From Anaerolineales bacterium (GTDB taxonomy: Bacteria; Chloroflexota; Anaerolineae; Anaerolineales; Villigracilaceae), in assembly GCA_020634895.1 (NCBI GenBank), contig JACKAV010000002.1, positions 420,899 through 484,898 on the forward strand: DNA of 64,000 nucleotides. Reading direction: 5' to 3'. Under the pieces are notes generated by a model that saw nothing but the letters and a program-made list of their open reading frames with translations, ran no database searches and was not told the origin of the DNA. A program made the translations under genes and the position numbers. Positions 7,473 through 17,299 of the stretch are shown here, piece by piece (the stretch's first letter is position 1; every line of letters begins with the position of its first letter).

Positions 7473-9094
7473 TGGCTGGCAAAAAGAAAAATCCCAACGC
7501 AAAATACGCGGTGATCGGGCTGGTTGTCGCCCTGGTCGCCTGCATCGCCACTGGTCTCATCGGCTCCGCCAATGTGCTTACCGGCATTGGCATGTTTACC
7601 CTCTCTGATGAAATTCAGGGCGGCGTCGACCTTTCCCTTCAGATCAGTATCGGACTTCTCATCCTCGGGTTGGCGGCGTACGCCATTCTGAATCCGGATG
7701 CCGTGCGCCGCTTCCTCACCGGACGCCAGGCACGCTACGGCTCGAATTCCCTGATCCTCACTGTGGCATTTGTCGGCATCCTCGTCGCTGGAAATTACAT
7801 CGTCTACAACAACACAGACCTGTTTGGTTCACCCTACGACCTCACCGAAGACAAATCGAACACCCTCGCCCCAGAGACGCTTCAAATCCTCGCCACGCTG
7901 AAGGAACCTGTCACTGCGACTGCTTTCTTCTCGACCAACTCGAACACCGCCACTGCAGACGAACTCCTGCAAAAGTTCAAAAATAACAGCAGCGGCAAGT
8001 TCACCTATAAATTCGTCAACCCGGATGTCGACCCGGTTGCGGCTCGTGAAGCCGGCATCACCGGAGACGGCAAAATCCTCCTGCAAATGGGAGAGACAAA
8101 AGAAATCGCCGCCTCTGCAAGCGAGAGCGAGATTGCCCGTACCCTTCTGCGCCTTATCAGCCCGGGAGCACGGACTGTGTACTTCCTGCAAGGTCACGGC
8201 GAGATCAGCCTCGACCCCGGCAGTGACATCACATACAGCATCGCTCAAAGCACGCTCGAGGCGAAAAATTACACCGTCAATACACTCAACTTATTGAGCA
8301 CCCGCCAGATTCCCGATGATGCGCTTGCCATCATTGTTGCTGGTCCCCAAAAACCTGTCAGTCAGGATGAGGTTAATTTACTGAAAGCTTATGTGGACAA
8401 CGGCGGTTCGCTCGTCGTTTTGGAAGACCCCGCATACTTCACCCAGTTTGGCGATGCTGACGATCCACTCGCCGATTACCTGACCAACGACTGGGGCATC
8501 ACACTCAATAATGATATTGTGATCGACGCTGTGAACACGCAAAATCCCTTTGCGGCAATTTCCTCCCTGTACAATTCGAATCATCCGATCACGCAAAATC
8601 TGACCTCCAGCCTTTTTGTGATCATGCCGCAGGCACGCAGCCTGACCATTTCGGGTGCGATAGACAATGTCACACAGACGTGGCTTATCAGCACGACCGA
8701 CAACTCATGGGGCGAAACGACCCCCGTTGATTCGAACAATACCCCGGTCTTTGACCCGGAAACTGACGTTCAGGGTCCGCTGTATCTGGCGATCGCGGGA
8801 GAAAACTCCGCAACAAATGGGCGTGTCGTTGTCTTTGGAAACTCACTCTTCGCCATAGACGGCAATTTCGATGTGTACGGTAACGGTAATTTCTTCATGA
8901 ACTCTGTGGACTGGGCAGCAGAACAGGAAGAAATTCTGAATCTCACCACCCGCCCGCGCACGGAACGCACCTTCACTCCGCCCACAGAGACCTGGCGTTT
9001 CCTGGTTTTGGTGCTCGTGATCGTCATCATCATTCCGGGTATGGTCGTGTTCTTCGGCATTTCGGCATGGATCGCGCGCCGCAGACGAGGATAG
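7472..9094 (+). CDS. GldG-like ABC auxiliary protein
   Basis: A 540-residue membrane protein of the GldG/ABC_transp_aux family. Three N-terminal helices lie within residues 15-110, followed by a large extracytoplasmic domain (about 130-500) containing YFLQGHGE and VLEDP-type motifs of this family, and one C-terminal helix ending in RRRRG. The ATG at 7472 is chosen because it overlaps the previous stop (TAATG) and has GGAG nine bases upstream; a second in-frame ATG at 7463 would place that site too close. In gliding Bacteroidota this family works with GldA and GldF; here the process served is unknown. Confidence 0.82.
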   Translation: MAGKKKNPNAKYAVIGLVVALVACIATGLIGSANVLTGIGMFTLSDEIQGGVDLSLQISIGLLILGLAAYAILNPDAVRRFLTGRQARYGSNSLILTVAFVGILVAGNYIVYNNTDLFGSPYDLTEDKSNTLAPETLQILATLKEPVTATAFFSTNSNTATADELLQKFKNNSSGKFTYKFVNPDVDPVAAREAGITGDGKILLQMGETKEIAASASESEIARTLLRLISPGARTVYFLQGHGEISLDPGSDITYSIAQSTLEAKNYTVNTLNLLSTRQIPDDALAIIVAGPQKPVSQDEVNLLKAYVDNGGSLVVLEDPAYFTQFGDADDPLADYLTNDWGITLNNDIVIDAVNTQNPFAAISSLYNSNHPITQNLTSSLFVIMPQARSLTISGAIDNVTQTWLISTTDNSWGETTPVDSNNTPVFDPETDVQGPLYLAIAGENSATNGRVVVFGNSLFAIDGNFDVYGNGNFFMNSVDWAAEQEEILNLTTRPRTERTFTPPTETWRFLVLVLVIVIIIPGMVVFFGISAWIARRRRG

Positions 9095-9097
9095 AAC

Positions 9098-9820
9098 ATG
9101 GCAACCAAATCAACCAAATCGGCAAAACCGAGAAAACCACGCGTCACACGAAAACCAAAAACTGCCACCAGAACCCCGCGGACCCAGTCCGCCCCGAAAC
9201 CGTCCAAGCCCGTTTTTCGTATGGGAACCTGGATTACCCTGCTTGTTCTGGCTGCGGTCGTTGGTACAGCGATCTATATGAACCGCAAAGCCGAGGAAGA
9301 GGCAAAAGCTGAACCGACCCCGACCGGCGAAGAACAAGTCTTTGTCTTTGGTAAGGATCGTCAGGTTAACAGCATCGAAGTCAAACCCGCCGACGGGGAC
9401 CCCGTTCAAGTGGAACGGAACCAGGAAAATACCTGGATGTTATCCAAGCCCGATAATGTCACTGCAGACCAGGGCTTGGCTGAGGCGGCTGCGTCTCAGG
9501 TTGCGGCGCTCACAGTCATCACCGAGATCGACAGCAAGGACCTATCCATTTTTGGGCTGGATAATCCCAAAAGCACTCTTACGGTCAAATTCGATGACGG
9601 CACGACCAGCACAGTCGATGTTGGTGACTCTACGCCCACGGGCACCGGATATTACATCCGAGTGGATTCAGACAAGATCTACGTTGTGGAGCCAAATGGA
9701 ATAGATTCACTGCTTGGGCTTGCAGTTTTACCGCCATACCTGCACACACCGACACCCTCACCCACGGCAACATCCACACCACTCCCCACCGAGACGCCTG
9801 AAGCAACACCCACCCCGTAA
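9098..9820 (+). CDS. DUF4340 domain protein, membrane-anchored
   Basis: A 240-residue protein with a basic Lys/Thr/Pro-rich cytoplasmic N-terminus (residues 1-40), one membrane helix (about 43-62) and an extracytoplasmic DUF4340 domain with the typical WxLxxPxxxxAD and FGLDNPKSTLTV pattern. It ends in a Thr/Pro-rich tail. DUF4340 proteins often sit next to GldG-like ABC genes, as here, three bases after the preceding stop. Function unknown; it is probably an accessory subunit of the same complex. Confidence 0.8.
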   Translation: MATKSTKSAKPRKPRVTRKPKTATRTPRTQSAPKPSKPVFRMGTWITLLVLAAVVGTAIYMNRKAEEEAKAEPTPTGEEQVFVFGKDRQVNSIEVKPADGDPVQVERNQENTWMLSKPDNVTADQGLAEAAASQVAALTVITEIDSKDLSIFGLDNPKSTLTVKFDDGTTSTVDVGDSTPTGTGYYIRVDSDKIYVVEPNGIDSLLGLAVLPPYLHTPTPSPTATSTPLPTETPEATPTP

Positions 9821-9829
9821 GTCAATAAG

Positions 9830-9858
9830 CTCCCGCAGGTTTTCACATCCTGCGGGAG
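9830..9858 (+). terminator. hairpin after the ABC cassette (weak terminator)
   Basis: A 10-bp perfect stem, CTCCCGCAGG with CCTGCGGGAG, with a 9-base loop, ten bases past the DUF4340 stop. There is no T-run behind it, so termination may be factor-dependent or the hairpin may protect the mRNA end. Confidence 0.5.
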
Positions 9859-9928
9859 AACCTTGTCAATACGAATAAGACCCAAGTAATACAGAAACAT
9901 TGCAAGGCATCTGAAAATTGAAATACTA

Positions 9929-9957
9929 TTGATTTTCACTATAAAAACGTGTATTCT
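9929..9957 (+). promoter_or_regulatory. promoter of the sigma-factor gene
   Basis: TTGATT (9929-9934), 17 bases, TATTCT (9952-9957). The expected transcript start is about 40 bases before the sigma-factor start codon. Confidence 0.65.
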
Positions 9958-10005
9958 AATTTTGTGAATTGTAAGACAAATACTTGTTGAAAGTTGGATG
10001 AGTTA

Positions 10006-11223
10006 ATGGATGTAGATAAGATACTGATAAGCGAAGACGACGAAGAAGAATATTCCGCAATAGCACGACTGATCGAAATGGGGCGGCAAAAATCGTTCGT
10101 AACCCTCGACGATATTCTGCACTTCTTCCCTGAAGCCGAACAGGATGTTGAACAGCTCGAAGAGGCGTTTTCAGCCCTTCTGAGCGCTGGTATCCCGTTC
10201 GTAGAGGAAAGCCTTGTGCCGGAACCGACTGAGGATGAACTTGTGGCAGTGGAAGAGAGCGGCGAGGCTGAGCCTGAGCCTGATCTTTCTCTGGACGACT
10301 ATCTGGCAAATATCGACACAGACGACACTATTGGTCTGTATCTGAAAGAGGTCAGCCGTGTTCCGTTGCTGACCGCAACCGAGGAAGTTCAACTTGCGCA
10401 GCGCATCGAGCGCGGACGTTCCGCCCGCGAAGAGCTCGCACACGGCAACGTCTCCCCGAAACGACGGCTCGAACTTCGCCGCTACATTGAAGACGGCTGG
10501 GCAGCGCGTGAACACCTCATCACAGCAAACTCCCGCCTTGTGATCTCTGTTGCCAAGAAATACATGGGGCGCGGTGTGCCCTTCCTCGATCTGATCCAGG
10601 AAGGCAATATCGGTCTCATCCGCGCGACCAAAAAATTTGATTACCGCCGCGGTCACAAATTCTCGACCTACGCCACATGGTGGATCCGTCAGGCTGTCAC
10701 CCGCGCCATTGCTGATCAGGGACGCACCATCCGCGTACCCGTCCATATGGGCGACCAGATCAACAAACTCCTGCGCGTTCAGCACCAGTTGACACAGCGC
10801 CTCGGACGCGAACCGAGCGTGGAAGAACTTGCAGAAGCCTTGGATGTGCCTCCGAAGAAGGTCGAGAATATGATCCAGGTTGCGCGTCGTCCGCTTTCAT
10901 TGGAAACACCAACCGACGACGAAGAAGACTCGGTGCTCGGCGACTTCATCGAAGACGATGAGGCTCCCCCGCCCGACGACACCGCCACCTACAACCTTCT
11001 GCGTGAGCATCTGGGCGAAGTTCTAAACGGACTTCCTCCGCGCGAAGTACGCATTTTGCAGCTCCGCTACGGCTTGCTCGACGGGCAAGCCTACACCCTC
11101 GAAGAAGTGGGACGCAAAATGGGCGTCACCCGCGAGCGCGTAAGGCAGATCGAAGCCCAGGCACTCAGCAGACTCCGCCACCCATCCATCCGCAGGAAAT
11201 TGCGCGATTATTTGGGCGAGTAA
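10006..11223 (+). CDS. RNA polymerase sigma factor, RpoD/SigA type
   Basis: A 405-residue sigma-70 family protein directing core RNA polymerase to promoters. An acidic N-terminal region 1.1 (about residues 1-90) is followed by region 1.2 (DTIGLYLKEVSRVPLLTATEE), region 2 with the -10 recognition core FDYRRGHKFSTYATWWIRQA, region 3 (RIPVHMxxxINKLLR-like) and region 4 with the -35 helix-turn-helix (YTLEEVGRKMGVTRERVRQ). All regions of a primary or close group-2 sigma factor are present. The ATG at 10006 is preferred to a TTG at 9994 because GGATGAG precedes it. It has its own promoter and a strong terminator. Confidence 0.92.
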   Translation: MDVDKILISEDDEEEYSAIARLIEMGRQKSFVTLDDILHFFPEAEQDVEQLEEAFSALLSAGIPFVEESLVPEPTEDELVAVEESGEAEPEPDLSLDDYLANIDTDDTIGLYLKEVSRVPLLTATEEVQLAQRIERGRSAREELAHGNVSPKRRLELRRYIEDGWAAREHLITANSRLVISVAKKYMGRGVPFLDLIQEGNIGLIRATKKFDYRRGHKFSTYATWWIRQAVTRAIADQGRTIRVPVHMGDQINKLLRVQHQLTQRLGREPSVEELAEALDVPPKKVENMIQVARRPLSLETPTDDEEDSVLGDFIEDDEAPPPDDTATYNLLREHLGEVLNGLPPREVRILQLRYGLLDGQAYTLEEVGRKMGVTRERVRQIEAQALSRLRHPSIRRKLRDYLGE

Positions 11224-11230
11224 TACACAA

Positions 11231-11260
11231 AAAACCTCCAGAAAAATTGGAGGTTTTTTT
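11231..11260 (+). terminator. terminator of the sigma-factor gene
   Basis: AAAACCTCCA (11231-11240) and TGGAGGTTTT (11248-11257) form a perfect stem with a 7-base loop, followed by a T-run. Confidence 0.9.
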
Positions 11261-11302
11261 GTTAAAATTCAAAGAACACCTCCACTACCAAAGGCAAACA
11301 TT

Positions 11303-12931
11303 ATGGATAAAACATTTAACGTCAAAACTGCCTTGCCGTTCGCAATTATTTCTTTATTCCTTGTGCTGGGACCTATTTTAGCGGCACAACTCGCAACTCC
11401 ACACGGTTATGTTTTTCTAGGGACATTGGCAAATCACAACGATTTCAGTGCTTATCTCGCCGCCATGCGCCAGGGCGCTGAAGGGAATTGGCTATTTCAC
11501 TTCAACTTCTCTCCTGAAGCGTGGCGTCCGCAATTAATGCTTCCAATGTATATCACTGCAGGGAAAATACTCCCGGGCATTTTGTACAACTCAACATGGG
11601 TCAACATAATACGAGTGATCGCACTGATTGGAACATTAGCCGTATACGGAATGTGGGTACGGCTGGTGTACCCGAATGAATTCAACAAACAATGGTCGGC
11701 ATGGATTCTATTGGTCTTTGGCGGCGGGCTTGGGTGGCTATTATTGCCAATCGCAAGCTTGATCGGAATTCCAAATTCCGCAAACCTCTTCCCCGATATT
11801 GTTACCCCAGAATGGACGCTCGGTCTTGTTGGGTCCAACGCGCCTCACTATATGATCGGACTGCTTCTGGAAACCATGTTTTTTATCTCCTATTGGAATG
11901 TGACCCAGAACAAAGGCTGGAAGTGGGTTTGGGCGTCTCTCGTTTTCGCATTACTCCTTGGTCTTATATATGTATATAACAGCGCCGTCCTGTTTTCTGT
12001 CATTGGTATTTACCTGCTCTGGGACACATGGAAGTATCGAAAAGTCAACTGGCGCAAGTGGATGGAAAGTTCGCTGATTTTATTACCATTAATTCCGCTG
12101 CTCATTTATTATGGGTATTGGGTAAATCTCGACCCTGCCTGGGCGCAATATGTCGTCGGTGAACATAACCGTATTCCGCCGCCAACATGGTACTCGTTAT
12201 TGAGCGGCATGGGGATTGTCGGAATATTGGCAATAGCCGGGCTTAAAAAATGGCATAAAACCACGCAGAAACACCTGCTTATTTCGTGGATCGCAGGAAA
12301 CTTATTGGTCATGTACATACCCTTTGTTCAATATACGGGAAGATTTACTTTGGGATTATGGATCCCCCTCGCCACTTTGGCTGCATATGGCTTGGAAGAA
12401 GTAGTGCTTCCCTGGCTGCAACAAAAGAGCTGGTACGCTGGTTTCAGCAAGCTTACAACCACCCCGTACGAAAGTCTGCGGCGGATCATTTTGATCCTCA
12501 CAATACCATCGAGTCTGATCGTCTCCATCCTTTTTTTAAAGAACGTATTTCTTGTCCGAGATTTTCCATTTTATATGCCCAAAAGTGAAATAAGCGCAAT
12601 GGAATGGCTTGCAACTCGAACGGACCCGCAGGCAGACCTTGTATTGGCGTATTATCCGGTTGGAAATTATTTTCCAAGCATCTCAAATACACGCGTTTTT
12701 ATGGGACAGTTTTTCTTGACAGTCAATTATGAAGAAAAGATAAAACAAGTGGAACAATTTTGGCAGGTTGAAACCCCTGATAGTTGGAGAATGGATCTTA
12801 TAAACAAGTGGAAAATTACATATATCTATCAGGGAAGGTATGAAAAAGCACTATATCAGGGAATCATAATCCCGCCGGGTGAGTTGGTTTACGACAAAGA
12901 CGATATTCAAATCTATTACGTTGCCCCATGA
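11303..12931 (+). CDS. polytopic membrane protein, GT-C glycosyltransferase-like
   Basis: A 542-residue protein with about eleven membrane helices and an extracytoplasmic C-terminal part from about residue 425. The first external loop is long and carries His/Asn/Asp residues (LANHNDFSAYLAAMRQG), the place where GT-C transferases hold their catalytic acid. The layout fits lipid-linked-sugar glycosyltransferases, but I recognise no named family. First of a plus-strand run with three similar proteins, two methyltransferases and an asparagine synthase, which points to cell-surface glycan assembly. Confidence 0.65.
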   Translation: MDKTFNVKTALPFAIISLFLVLGPILAAQLATPHGYVFLGTLANHNDFSAYLAAMRQGAEGNWLFHFNFSPEAWRPQLMLPMYITAGKILPGILYNSTWVNIIRVIALIGTLAVYGMWVRLVYPNEFNKQWSAWILLVFGGGLGWLLLPIASLIGIPNSANLFPDIVTPEWTLGLVGSNAPHYMIGLLLETMFFISYWNVTQNKGWKWVWASLVFALLLGLIYVYNSAVLFSVIGIYLLWDTWKYRKVNWRKWMESSLILLPLIPLLIYYGYWVNLDPAWAQYVVGEHNRIPPPTWYSLLSGMGIVGILAIAGLKKWHKTTQKHLLISWIAGNLLVMYIPFVQYTGRFTLGLWIPLATLAAYGLEEVVLPWLQQKSWYAGFSKLTTTPYESLRRIILILTIPSSLIVSILFLKNVFLVRDFPFYMPKSEISAMEWLATRTDPQADLVLAYYPVGNYFPSISNTRVFMGQFFLTVNYEEKIKQVEQFWQVETPDSWRMDLINKWKITYIYQGRYEKALYQGIIIPPGELVYDKDDIQIYYVAP

Positions 12932-12997
12932 TGCAGGCTATTAAGAACAACGCAGAAAAGTTTTATTACGCAATGTCATACAGAGATTTCACGCCGT

Positions 12998-13003
12998 TAT
13001 AAT
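12998..13003 (+). promoter_or_regulatory. possible -10 box close to the following start codon
   Basis: TATAAT at 12998-13003 lies ten bases before the ATG at 13014; no convincing -35 is seen. If used, the mRNA would have almost no 5' leader. Confidence 0.35.
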
Positions 13004-13013
13004 ATCCATAAAC

Positions 13014-14456
13014 ATGGACAAACAAACCACCCCAATCGGCGAAGCAAAGGCTGTCGAACGCCTCGTCCGCTTCATAGCCGCAGCCCTGGTCTTCATCCTG
13101 CTCACCCGCACACCCATCGACGCCGACTTATGGTGGCATTTGCGCGCAGGGCAAACCATGGTCGAACAGGGGAAAATCCTGCTAACCGATATTTTCAGTT
13201 ATACCCGTTTCGGTGTGCCATGGGTAAACGCGTTTTGGGCTTCGGAAATATTGCTATCGGCACTTTATTCGTTAGGTGGATATTTTGCCATCACGATCTT
13301 TGTCGCGCTGATGGGTGCTGTTACTTTTTACATCCTTTCACGCCGTCTTAAAGGCAACCCATTTATCAATGCACTTGTTCTCATTCTCGCGGCTGTCACC
13401 GCCGCACCCATTTGGGGACCGCGCCCGCAGATCATTTCTTTCTTCCTCGTGGCATTGCTTGATAATTGGCTCGCAACCAAACGTCCGCACTGGTGGCTGC
13501 CAATCCTGTTCGCAGTTTGGGCAAATTTGCACGGCGGCTGGATCTGGGGCTTCCTACTATTATTAGCGCAACTTGCAGGCAATATCCTTTCCCTTATCAC
13601 CCAAACGGAGCGGCGCAAAGAACTCTGGTTGGAAACTCGCAGCCTCTTCCTTTGGTCGCTTCTTGGCGCACTCGCCATTGGTCTCAACCCCAACGGATTG
13701 GGCATCTGGAAACTTCCCTTCCACCAGATCGATGTTTCCATGCAGATACAAGAGTGGCTTTCTCCCGATTTCCATCGCGTCGATTTTCACCCATTCCTTT
13801 GGATGCTCTTCCTGCTAATACTCCTCTCGCCGTTTGCACCCAAACCGCCGCAATGGGGGCAGATCATCAAGATACTCGGATTCTCCTACCTAACCTTTGT
13901 TGCCCAGCGGAATATTGCCATTGCCGCCATTGTCGCTGTGCCCCTGCTATCAGACTGGACAAACGCCGCCATCATTAACTTCCAGACGAAAGAACGCCTC
14001 AAACCAAGACCAAGCCTGTCTCTGCCTCTCAAGGCGATCATCAACACTGTACTTGGAGTCTCACTTATCGCTGCCGCGTTGGGGAATGCATTCCTTAAAT
14101 CCCAACCCCAAAAAGTGGATGAAAATTATCCAGCCGCAGCCGTCGCATGGATGAAAGCCAACCAGCCCGAAGGTCCCATCTTTAACTCTTACAACTTTGG
14201 CGGCTACCTGATTTGGACCCTGCCTGAATATCCCGTTTTTATTGATGGTCGGGCAGACCTATACAGCAACGAGATCATTCAACAATGGGCGGAAATCTCA
14301 TCCGGCACACCAAAAGGTCTGGAATTGCTAGATACGTATCAGGTCAATATCATATTCCTTGAGCCGTATCAGTCCCTATTGGATAAATTACCGCCCGACG
14401 AATGGGAAAAGATGTACTCAGACCCAAAAATTACAATTTACCAAAGAAAGCATTGA
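13014..14456 (+). CDS. polytopic membrane protein, GT-C-like
   Basis: A 480-residue protein with about ten helices. The first extracytoplasmic loop contains TPIDADLWWHLRAGQ, a recurring motif of a family of large bacterial membrane proteins thought to be GT-C-type transferases, with the acidic residues placed as in that superfamily. The C-terminal external segment has FNSYNFGGYLIW and FIDGRADLY motifs, also typical for this group. The donor and acceptor are unknown. No clear ribosome site precedes the ATG. Confidence 0.65.
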   Translation: MDKQTTPIGEAKAVERLVRFIAAALVFILLTRTPIDADLWWHLRAGQTMVEQGKILLTDIFSYTRFGVPWVNAFWASEILLSALYSLGGYFAITIFVALMGAVTFYILSRRLKGNPFINALVLILAAVTAAPIWGPRPQIISFFLVALLDNWLATKRPHWWLPILFAVWANLHGGWIWGFLLLLAQLAGNILSLITQTERRKELWLETRSLFLWSLLGALAIGLNPNGLGIWKLPFHQIDVSMQIQEWLSPDFHRVDFHPFLWMLFLLILLSPFAPKPPQWGQIIKILGFSYLTFVAQRNIAIAAIVAVPLLSDWTNAAIINFQTKERLKPRPSLSLPLKAIINTVLGVSLIAAALGNAFLKSQPQKVDENYPAAAVAWMKANQPEGPIFNSYNFGGYLIWTLPEYPVFIDGRADLYSNEIIQQWAEISSGTPKGLELLDTYQVNIIFLEPYQSLLDKLPPDEWEKMYSDPKITIYQRKH

Positions 14457-14551
14457 AATTTCGTCTTTGTAAGTTTTGTACATCAACAATAATGTAAAAT
14501 ACGACATCCTTTTTACCAAAGCATTTATATACCGATGATTGGAACTTAAGA

Positions 14552-15376
14552 ATGGAAAAAACAGAAGAAATCAGATTCCCGTTCGGCGAAAACTGGACTC
14601 ACTTCCTCAGCATCCTGTCAGACGAACATATCACAGCGGCAGAAAAAGCCCTGAGCGGCTTTTTGGACAAGCCCGAGTTAAGTGGGATGCGTTTTTTGGA
14701 TATTGGATCAGGCTCCGGATTGCATAGTCTCGCGGCGCGAAAGATGGGCGCGGAAGTAGTATCCTTCGATTATGATCTACAATCAGTTGCGTGTACCGAA
14801 GAATTAAAACGCCGCTACTTCAAGGACGATCCATCCTGGAAAATCGAACGGGGATCCATTCTTGACCGCAAATACATGGATGGTTTGGGGGAATTCGATA
14901 TTGCCTATGCATGGGGGGTGCTACATCACACCGACGCCTTGTGGCAGGCGCTATACAATGCCCAACATCCCGTGCGCGAAGGCGGATTGCTATTCGTAGC
15001 CATTTATAACGATCAAGGTATCGTTTCTTCGATCTGGAAGATCATCAAGCGGTTTTATTCCTCTGGTATTGTGGGACGCATTGTAATGACGCCGATCTTC
15101 TACACTTTGTTCTTCCTGTCCGGACTCCTTATAGACCTGCTTCATTTGCGAAACCCGGCTGCCCGATACAGCGACCACAAAAGGAAACACCGCGGCATGT
15201 CATTGACCCATGACTGGCGCGATTGGCTGGGCGGGTATCCATTCGAGCCTGCGGAACCGAAGCGCATTATTGGGTTTTACGAAAATCTCGGCTTCGAGCT
15301 TGTCCGCCTGACACCTCCCGAGATCGGTTTTGGCAATAATCAATTTCTTTTTAAACGAATTAGCCGACCGAACTAA
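14552..15376 (+). CDS. class I SAM-dependent methyltransferase
   Basis: A 274-residue methyltransferase. The SAM-binding motif I is FLDIGSGSGLHSL at about residues 48-60, with an acidic residue at the end of beta-2 (VSFDYD) and the motif IV-like YAWGVLHH near 113. Beyond the Rossmann core there is a hydrophobic segment (about 175-200) and a C-terminal GYPFEPAEP motif seen in sugar-cluster methyltransferases. Lying between membrane glycosyltransferases and an asparagine synthase, it probably methylates a glycan or a precursor; this is inference from context. Confidence 0.8.
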   Translation: MEKTEEIRFPFGENWTHFLSILSDEHITAAEKALSGFLDKPELSGMRFLDIGSGSGLHSLAARKMGAEVVSFDYDLQSVACTEELKRRYFKDDPSWKIERGSILDRKYMDGLGEFDIAYAWGVLHHTDALWQALYNAQHPVREGGLLFVAIYNDQGIVSSIWKIIKRFYSSGIVGRIVMTPIFYTLFFLSGLLIDLLHLRNPAARYSDHKRKHRGMSLTHDWRDWLGGYPFEPAEPKRIIGFYENLGFELVRLTPPEIGFGNNQFLFKRISRPN

Positions 15377-15396
15377 AAGGCGCAGGAGAGAGAATT

Positions 15397-17292
15397 ATGT
15401 GCGGCATTTGTGGTATGGCAGCTTCGAGAGGTGGTCCACCGATATCTCACGAAGTGCTCAAAAAGATGAACGACATCATCGCGCATCGCGGACCCGATGA
15501 GGATGGTTTTTTTGTGAACGACAAAGTGGGTCTCGCCTCACGTCGTTTATCAATCATCGACCTTGCAGGCGGCACACAGCCAATTCCCAATGAAGACGGC
15601 AGCATGCAGATCGTTTTCAACGGCGAAATATACAACTACCGTGAACTGCGAAATTTTCTCGAAAAACATGGACACACCTTCCGCACCCAGTCGGATACGG
15701 AGGTAATCCTTCACCTTTTTGAGGAATTCGGCACCGACTGCATTCAGCATCTCGACGGCATCTTCGCATTTGCGATTTGGAACGAAACCAAACAGGAGTT
15801 GTTGATCGCGCGCGACCGCATGGGGATCAAACCCATGTATTACACGCACCTCCCCGATTTTCAACTTGTGTTCGGCTCGGAGATGAAGTCGATCCTTGCA
15901 AACCCGGCTGTTGAACGCAAGATCGATCTGATCTCTTTGAACGAATATCTTTCTTATGAATATGTGCCCACGCCGCGCACGATCATCCAAAATGTTTGGC
16001 GGCTGGAAGCTGGTCATTATCTCCTTTATAACCGCCGCGGACTTGAGATCCAAGCCTACGACAAATTGACATTCCACCAGAGCGAGAGCCGTCCGCCAGT
16101 CGATTGGCGCGATTATTCAACTTCCCTGTACGAGACATTAAGCTCGGCGGTCAAAAGGGAATTGGTCAGCGATGTGCCGGTTGGTGTACTCCTGAGCGGA
16201 GGGCTGGACTCGAGCGCTATCGCGGCGCTGATGACAGAGCTATATCCCGGTCAGGTTGAAAGTTTTACGATCGGTTTCGAAGAAGACTCGTTCGATGAAT
16301 CCAGGCACGCCCGCAAAGTCGCCAAACGCCTGAACACTGCCCACAATGAGATGATCCTGACCGGCAAAAAAGCGGTTGAACTGGTCAGTGAAATTTCAAA
16401 TTTCCTCGACGAGCCTTTCGCAGACTCTTCGATCATTCCCACCTATTTGCTTTCCCGCTTTGCACGCCAAAAAGTAAAAGTGGTTTTGGGCGGCGATGGC
16501 GGTGACGAACTTTTTGCAGGATACCCCACCGTTTTGTCACACCGCTTGATCGAATATTACGAACGCTCGGTCCCATGGACGCTGAGAGCCTATGTGGCGC
16601 CAAGAATGATGGACCTTTTCAAAGTGTCCTTCGATAACATCAGCCTAGATTTTAAATTGAAGCGTTTTCTGGCAGGGCGCGGCGTTCCGCTTATCACACG
16701 TCATCAACGCTGGCTGGGATCGTTCGTTGATGAAGAGAAATCCTCGCTGCTGCAAAACTGGATGAAACCGGTATTACGCGAAACCTATTACCAGTCTTAT
16801 GAGTTCGCGCGGGAATGTGATGCAAAGAAACCGCTAAATCAGATCCTCTACAATGATATGAAAACCTATTTAGAGGGCGACATCCTCTACAAAGTGGACC
16901 GCGCCAGCATGGCTGCATCCTTGGAAGTACGCGTCCCCTATCTGAACCGCGAAGTGGTCAAGTTCGCAAACGACCTTCCTTTTGGTCTGAAATTGCACAA
17001 CTTTACCGGCAAATTTCTATTAAAGAAAATGATCAAAGGCAGACTGCCAGACGAGATCATCAACCGATCTAAAAAGGGGTTTAATATGCCGGTAGCTCAC
17101 TGGTTGACAAAAGATTTGAATGAGTTAATGAATGATATGCTAAGCAAATCGTTCGTTGACCGGCAGGGGCTTTTCAACCATACCTTTACCGACAAGCTGA
17201 TATCGAATCACCTTGAGCATAAAATAGATAATCGAAAATTGCTCTGGACATTATTAATGTTTCAATTATGGTACCAACATTACATTGAATAG
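15397..17292 (+). CDS. asnB: asparagine synthase (glutamine-hydrolysing)
   Basis: A 631-residue two-domain enzyme. The nucleophile Cys2 (MCGICGM) begins the glutaminase domain, with the glutamine-site motifs IAHRGPDEDG and FNGEIYN. The synthetase domain carries the PP-loop LSGGLDSSAIA near residues 265-275 and GGDGGDELFAGYP near 365. Length is normal. It makes asparagine from aspartate, or, as with relatives in polysaccharide clusters, amidates another carboxylate such as a uronic acid; the glycan-type neighbours make the latter possible. GGAGAGAG precedes the start. Confidence 0.9.
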   Translation: MCGICGMAASRGGPPISHEVLKKMNDIIAHRGPDEDGFFVNDKVGLASRRLSIIDLAGGTQPIPNEDGSMQIVFNGEIYNYRELRNFLEKHGHTFRTQSDTEVILHLFEEFGTDCIQHLDGIFAFAIWNETKQELLIARDRMGIKPMYYTHLPDFQLVFGSEMKSILANPAVERKIDLISLNEYLSYEYVPTPRTIIQNVWRLEAGHYLLYNRRGLEIQAYDKLTFHQSESRPPVDWRDYSTSLYETLSSAVKRELVSDVPVGVLLSGGLDSSAIAALMTELYPGQVESFTIGFEEDSFDESRHARKVAKRLNTAHNEMILTGKKAVELVSEISNFLDEPFADSSIIPTYLLSRFARQKVKVVLGGDGGDELFAGYPTVLSHRLIEYYERSVPWTLRAYVAPRMMDLFKVSFDNISLDFKLKRFLAGRGVPLITRHQRWLGSFVDEEKSSLLQNWMKPVLRETYYQSYEFARECDAKKPLNQILYNDMKTYLEGDILYKVDRASMAASLEVRVPYLNREVVKFANDLPFGLKLHNFTGKFLLKKMIKGRLPDEIINRSKKGFNMPVAHWLTKDLNELMNDMLSKSFVDRQGLFNHTFTDKLISNHLEHKIDNRKLLWTLLMFQLWYQHYIE

Positions 17293-17299
17293 GATAACT

